Positions 4,696 through 8,005 of a stretch of 8,005 nt of DNA are shown here, piece after piece; within the stretch, counting starts at the first letter, position 1, and every line of letters starts with the position of its first letter. The notes beneath the pieces are model-generated. The model had not been told where the DNA came from and made no database searches. It saw only the letters and a program-made list of their open reading frames with translations. The stretch lies in NCBI GenBank assembly GCA_044238875.1, contig JBIICM010000112.1, positions 1 to 8,005 on the forward strand, read 5' to 3'. The position numbers and the translations under genes were made by a program. The stretch comes from JAIBAI01 sp044238875 (lineage in GTDB: Bacteria > Bacteroidota > Bacteroidia > M30B66).

Positions 4696-6429
4696 ATGAC
4701 TGGCATATCCCCCATAAAAAGGCTATATGGCCTATTATCAACCGAAAAAAGGGATATTTACCGTATCTACTTTTACGCTGTTTTCAACGGTATTATTCAG
4801 TTGACCATTCCGCTGGGCGTTCAATCCATCATCAATTTACTGATGGCCGGGAGGATTTCAACATCCTGGGTACTAATCACAATTTTTGTCATGCTCGGCA
4901 CCTTGCTGGGGGGCCTTATTCAGATTTTGCAACTGTCCATTTCAGAAAATATTCAACAAAGGTTATTCTCACGATCGGCCTTTGAGTTCTCTTTCAGGTT
5001 TCCGCGGCTGAAAAACCATCCCAATCAGGTTGATGCACCTGACCTCTCAAACAGATTTTTCGATACCATCAATCTTCAAAAAAGCCTCTCAAAGCTGCTT
5101 ACAGACCTGCCGGCTGCCATCATACAGATTATTGCAGGTATCGCCTTGCTTTCATTTTATCATCCTGCTTTTCTGTTTTTTGGTGGAGGGCTTACCCTGC
5201 TGCTGTATCTGATTTTCAGGTTAACCGGTCCCAAAGGACTTGCCACCAGTTTGAAAGAGTCAATTTACAAATACAGGGTTGCCTTCTGGCTGCAAGAGGT
5301 TGCCCGTAACATTTTCAGCCAGAGTATTACCGCACATCCTGAAATTGCGGTCAGTAAGACCGACGGGCTGGTGAATCATTACCTCGATCAACGGCAGGCT
5401 CATTTCAGGGTGTTGATTACCCAATACACCTTCATCGTAATTTTTAAGGTATTGATTACCGGTGCGCTATTAGGCCTGGGTGGGTATTTGGTGCTGAACG
5501 GAGCGCTCAACCTTGGGCAGTTCGTGGCCTCCGAAATTGTGATCCTGCTGGTGATCGGTTCTGCTGAAAAACTAATTCTTTCAACAGATAAGGTTTACGA
5601 TCTGCTCACTGCGGCAGATAAAATTGGTTACCTTTCAGATATGCCGCTAGCTGCCGAAAATTCTGGTATCCTTAATGAAAATAATCTTGAGAAACCAATG
5701 TCGCTTCGCTTCATCAATCTGGATGTGGTTTCTCCTTATTATAAGGATAGCGGTACGCGCGGTATCAATATCGAGATTCCGGCAGGCGCAAGGGTGTGCA
5801 TCAGTGGTGGCAGCAATACTGAAAAATCATGGTTTCTGCATCTGCTTTCAAGATTACCTGAACAGTTAAATGGGCATGTTCAGATTAATGAACGTCCGCT
5901 TCCAGACCTTATCCGGAGTGCTTACCGAAAAAAGATAGCGCTCCTGAACAGACATGAATATATTTTCAAAGGCTCGCTGGCGCAAAACATTCAGTTAGAC
6001 CGGCATGATCCGGGTGGTGAAAAACTGCTCAGTGTATCAGAAATTGCCAGGCTTCGCACATTTGCCGATAGCCTTCCGGAAGGATTTCAAACCCCGCTGA
6101 ACCACATGGGAGAGGGGCTTCCGGGAACTGTGATTCAGCAAATTCTTTTTGCCAGAGCCTTGTTCAGTGACCCTTCACTTTTTTTATTAGATGAGGTTGA
6201 GTTGCATACCGTTGAGGAATCCAAAGAGCGTTTTTATGATTTCCTGACCGATGCTGCTCATGACTGGACCCTGATGGCTGTTTCGCATGATGCTGAGTTT
6301 GCTCAACGCTGCAGCCATCTCCTGATTTTTGAAGCAGGTAAGGTGGCCTACTTCGGCCCAGTGAGAGAAGGTCTTTCATCCGGTTCACCTTTTAAAAGGT
6401 ATTTTCATACAAAGCAACACCATGCTTAA
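4696..6429 (+). CDS. ABC exporter, fused membrane and ATPase domains, with degenerate nucleotide-binding motifs
   Basis: The 577-aa length and order fit a type I half-exporter. The membrane domain (about 1-300) has hydrophobic segments near 22-50, 58-80, 138-155, 157-177, 244-266 and 272-291. The ATPase domain (about 335-570) is recognisable but unusual. Walker A reads GGSNTEKS (371-378): K377 and S378 are kept, but the second and third glycines are N and E. The Q-loop Gln is replaced (LNRHEYIF, R419). LSGGQ is LPGTV (475-479), although QQILFARAL still follows. Walker B LFLLDE (495-500) and the switch His (VSHD, H531) are intact; the D-loop SALD is LHTV (503-506). There is no C39 peptidase domain at the N terminus. 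The stop overlaps the adaptor start by 8 bases. With HlyD and TolC partners it should form the inner-membrane engine of a tripartite exporter of unknown substrate; whether it hydrolyses ATP as a homodimer is uncertain. Confidence 0.9.
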   Translation: MTGISPIKRLYGLLSTEKRDIYRIYFYAVFNGIIQLTIPLGVQSIINLLMAGRISTSWVLITIFVMLGTLLGGLIQILQLSISENIQQRLFSRSAFEFSFRFPRLKNHPNQVDAPDLSNRFFDTINLQKSLSKLLTDLPAAIIQIIAGIALLSFYHPAFLFFGGGLTLLLYLIFRLTGPKGLATSLKESIYKYRVAFWLQEVARNIFSQSITAHPEIAVSKTDGLVNHYLDQRQAHFRVLITQYTFIVIFKVLITGALLGLGGYLVLNGALNLGQFVASEIVILLVIGSAEKLILSTDKVYDLLTAADKIGYLSDMPLAAENSGILNENNLEKPMSLRFINLDVVSPYYKDSGTRGINIEIPAGARVCISGGSNTEKSWFLHLLSRLPEQLNGHVQINERPLPDLIRSAYRKKIALLNRHEYIFKGSLAQNIQLDRHDPGGEKLLSVSEIARLRTFADSLPEGFQTPLNHMGEGLPGTVIQQILFARALFSDPSLFLLDEVELHTVEESKERFYDFLTDAAHDWTLMAVSHDAEFAQRCSHLLIFEAGKVAYFGPVREGLSSGSPFKRYFHTKQHHA

Positions 6430-7768
6430 CCTTTCAGAACAAAACCAGGTTAAACCTGATCCAAATGCTGATCTGAGCTCACTGAAACGCTCAAATCCTA
6501 ACCTCGATGGAATCAGGCCGGCGCGCATACTTAAATGGCTGGCTTTGATTGTCTTGTTATGCTTGTTTTTACCATGGACACAGAACATTCAAACCGAAGG
6601 TAATGTAACCGCGCTGCTGCCACAGCAAAGGCCGCAGGCTGTTGTGAGCCTTATCGAAGGGCGCATTGACAGCTGGAAAGTGATGGAAGGTCAATACGTA
6701 AAAGCCGGAGATACGCTTGTAACCATCAGTGAAATAAAAGACGAATATTTCGATACCGCTTTCGTCAGAAGGGCAGGGGAGCAGCTTGATGCCAAGGAAC
6801 GCAGCCTTATTTCATACAATGAAAAGGTTGCAGCCCTTCAGGCGCAAATTGTCAACCTTGAAAGCTTGCTGGAGGTCAAAACCCTTCAGGCAAAAAATAA
6901 AATCAGTCAGGTAAGAATGAAATATACCTCCGACAGCCTTGAACTGCAGGCCGAAAAAACAAGGTACGACATTGCCCTGATTCAGGTTGAACGCTGGCGG
7001 GAATTATACAGACAAGGTTTGAAATCAAAAACCGAACTTGAACAAAGAGAACTCAAGTTCAGGGAAACATACGCCTCATGGCAGTCGGCTATTAACCAGC
7101 TCGGTATCTCAAAAAACGAACTGATCAATTCCCGGGCAGAATTAAACAGCATTCGTGCCGATTACCAGGAAAAAATAAGCAAGGCGAGGTCTGATCTAGC
7201 CTCCTCTTTTGCCACTTCCAACGAAACCGAGGGGGAGGTATCGAAACTCAAGAACCGTTATGCTGGATATAAAGTACGAAAAGGCTTTCATGCTATTACA
7301 GCACCACAAACAGGATTCATCGCCAGAGCGCTGCGCAATGGTATCGGTGAAACGGTGAAGGCAGGCGACCAATTATTCAGCATCGTTCCCGGCAACTCCA
7401 ATCCGGCTGTTGAATTGTTCATTACCGCCACTGATCTGCCCCTGATCAGGAAGGGAGAAACGGTAAGGCTTATTTTTGACGGATGGCCAGCATTTGTTTT
7501 TTCAGGATGGCCGGGGGTTTCAATGGGTACTTTTGGTGGAAAAGTTGTGGCCGTTGATAATTTTTCTGACACAGAAGGCCGCTTTAGAATACTCGTATCA
7601 CCTGATCAGGATGAAAAAAAGTGGCCAACACAGGTAAGACCCGGTTCAGGTGCCAAAGGTATTTTACTTTTAAATGACGTTTTGCTGGGATATGAAATAT
7701 GGCGGAAACTAAATGGCTTCCCACCTGATTTTTATAAAAAGGGAGATCTTGTTCAGAAGAAAAAATGA
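6422..7768 (+). CDS. HlyD-family periplasmic adaptor (membrane fusion protein)
   Basis: The 448-aa protein starts with a cytoplasmic tail (1-35) followed by one membrane anchor (about 36-52, ILKWLALIVLLCLFLPW), the topology of HlyD-type adaptors of ABC exporters. The first lipoyl half-motif is at 72-104 (VVSLIEGRIDSWKVMEGQ, VKAGDTLVTI) and the second at 290-323 (ITAPQTGFIARALRNGIGE, VKAGDQLFSIV). Between them, about 113-285, is a long charged, Leu-rich alpha-hairpin (coiled coil) that should reach the outer-membrane channel. A beta-barrel domain follows (about 328-395), with a Trp/Gly-rich stretch (FDGWPAFVFSGWPGVSMGTF). The start ATG lies in the last codons of the ABC gene (ATGCTTAA overlap) and its TGA overlaps the next ATG, showing translational coupling. 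All domains appear complete. It would join the ABC exporter to the TolC-like protein across the periplasm. Confidence 0.95.
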   Translation: MLNLSEQNQVKPDPNADLSSLKRSNPNLDGIRPARILKWLALIVLLCLFLPWTQNIQTEGNVTALLPQQRPQAVVSLIEGRIDSWKVMEGQYVKAGDTLVTISEIKDEYFDTAFVRRAGEQLDAKERSLISYNEKVAALQAQIVNLESLLEVKTLQAKNKISQVRMKYTSDSLELQAEKTRYDIALIQVERWRELYRQGLKSKTELEQRELKFRETYASWQSAINQLGISKNELINSRAELNSIRADYQEKISKARSDLASSFATSNETEGEVSKLKNRYAGYKVRKGFHAITAPQTGFIARALRNGIGETVKAGDQLFSIVPGNSNPAVELFITATDLPLIRKGETVRLIFDGWPAFVFSGWPGVSMGTFGGKVVAVDNFSDTEGRFRILVSPDQDEKKWPTQVRPGSGAKGILLLNDVLLGYEIWRKLNGFPPDFYKKGDLVQKKK

Positions 7769-8005
7769 GAAAAAGTTCCATTGTTTTCTTTTCGCTGAGA
7801 ATTCTGCTTGCCTTAACCATTTGGCTGGTTTCGTGGCCTTTATTCGGGCAGACCGATAGTTTGTTCAGTTTGGCAACCTGCACCAGTATGGTCAAACAGA
7901 ACCATCCGTTTGCCATTCAGGCCGGTTTTGCTCCTGAAAAAGGTAGGCAGGCTCTACGGTTGGCAAGGGGAGGATTTGATCCGGTTTTTTCTGTTAACTA
8001 TGATG
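7765..8005 (+). CDS. TolC-family outer-membrane channel protein, 5' part only
   Basis: The ATG overlaps the adaptor stop (ATGA), and the frame stays open for 80 codons to the window edge, so the gene is truncated by the window, not broken. The N terminus is a signal peptide: MRKSSIVFFSLR, a hydrophobic core (ILLALTIWLVSWPLF), then a likely cleavage site after FGQ. The mature part begins TDSLFSLATCTSMVKQNHPF and continues to ALRLARGGFDPVFSVNYD. This matches the start of TolC-type outer-membrane efflux proteins ('slaec...v..n.p' followed by 'arg.fdP.....yd'). Full-length family members are typically 400-500 aa. Together with the two upstream genes it completes a tripartite exporter, providing the exit duct through the outer membrane. 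Confidence 0.88.
   Translation, partial: MRKSSIVFFSLRILLALTIWLVSWPLFGQTDSLFSLATCTSMVKQNHPFAIQAGFAPEKGRQALRLARGGFDPVFSVNYD

Noticed and set aside
6164..7916. Minus-strand ORFs inside the ABC and HlyD genes
   Set aside because: They are antisense shadows of well-supported coding genes with recognisable domains and show no protein-like motifs of their own.

Overview
The window looks like a chromosomal segment from a member of the Bacteroidota. Three things suggest this: promoter-like boxes of the form TAnnTTTG in front of the tRNA and the efflux operon, no clear Shine-Dalgarno sequences before the genes, and protein sequences of Bacteroidota character. The genus cannot be fixed from the sequence.

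Left part (1-3400), accessory or decaying DNA. It opens with a short remnant of an IS3-type transposase OrfA that has lost its ATG. Next is a 345-aa protein of unknown function with several Cys-pair zinc-ribbon-like motifs (305-1342). About 0.9 kb follows without a clearly intact gene. Its minus strand carries what looks like a broken gene (about 2192-1702, one in-frame TAG and a probable frameshift at a G6 run) and a small 78-aa ORF of unknown status. An intact AAA_14/DUF4143 ATPase gene (2234-3394) comes next. A perfect 15-bp-arm hairpin ends two bases before its ATG, and a 14-bp palindrome covers its stop codon.

Middle (3400-3935). This holds a non-coding stretch with overlapping inverted repeats and a minus-strand tRNA-Asp(GTC) with a good promoter upstream and an intrinsic terminator downstream. 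A second hairpin with a T-tract sits at the 3' end of the next gene.

Right part (3925-8005), a coherent export module. A minus-strand TetR-family regulator is divergent from a plus-strand operon. The operon encodes an ABC exporter (fused membrane and ATPase domains), a HlyD-type periplasmic adaptor and a TolC-type outer-membrane channel cut off by the window edge. The three operon genes overlap by 8 and 4 bases, so they are probably co-translated. In the 69-bp divergent gap a perfect inverted repeat (AGTAAAAC/GTTTTACT) brackets the -7 box of the operon promoter and is the obvious candidate operator. Together the genes would form a repressor-controlled tripartite export system spanning both membranes, with unknown substrate. 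Its most striking feature is the ATPase domain: the Walker A glycines, Q-loop glutamine, LSGGQ signature and D-loop are all altered, while the Walker A Lys-Ser, Walker B Asp-Glu and switch His remain.
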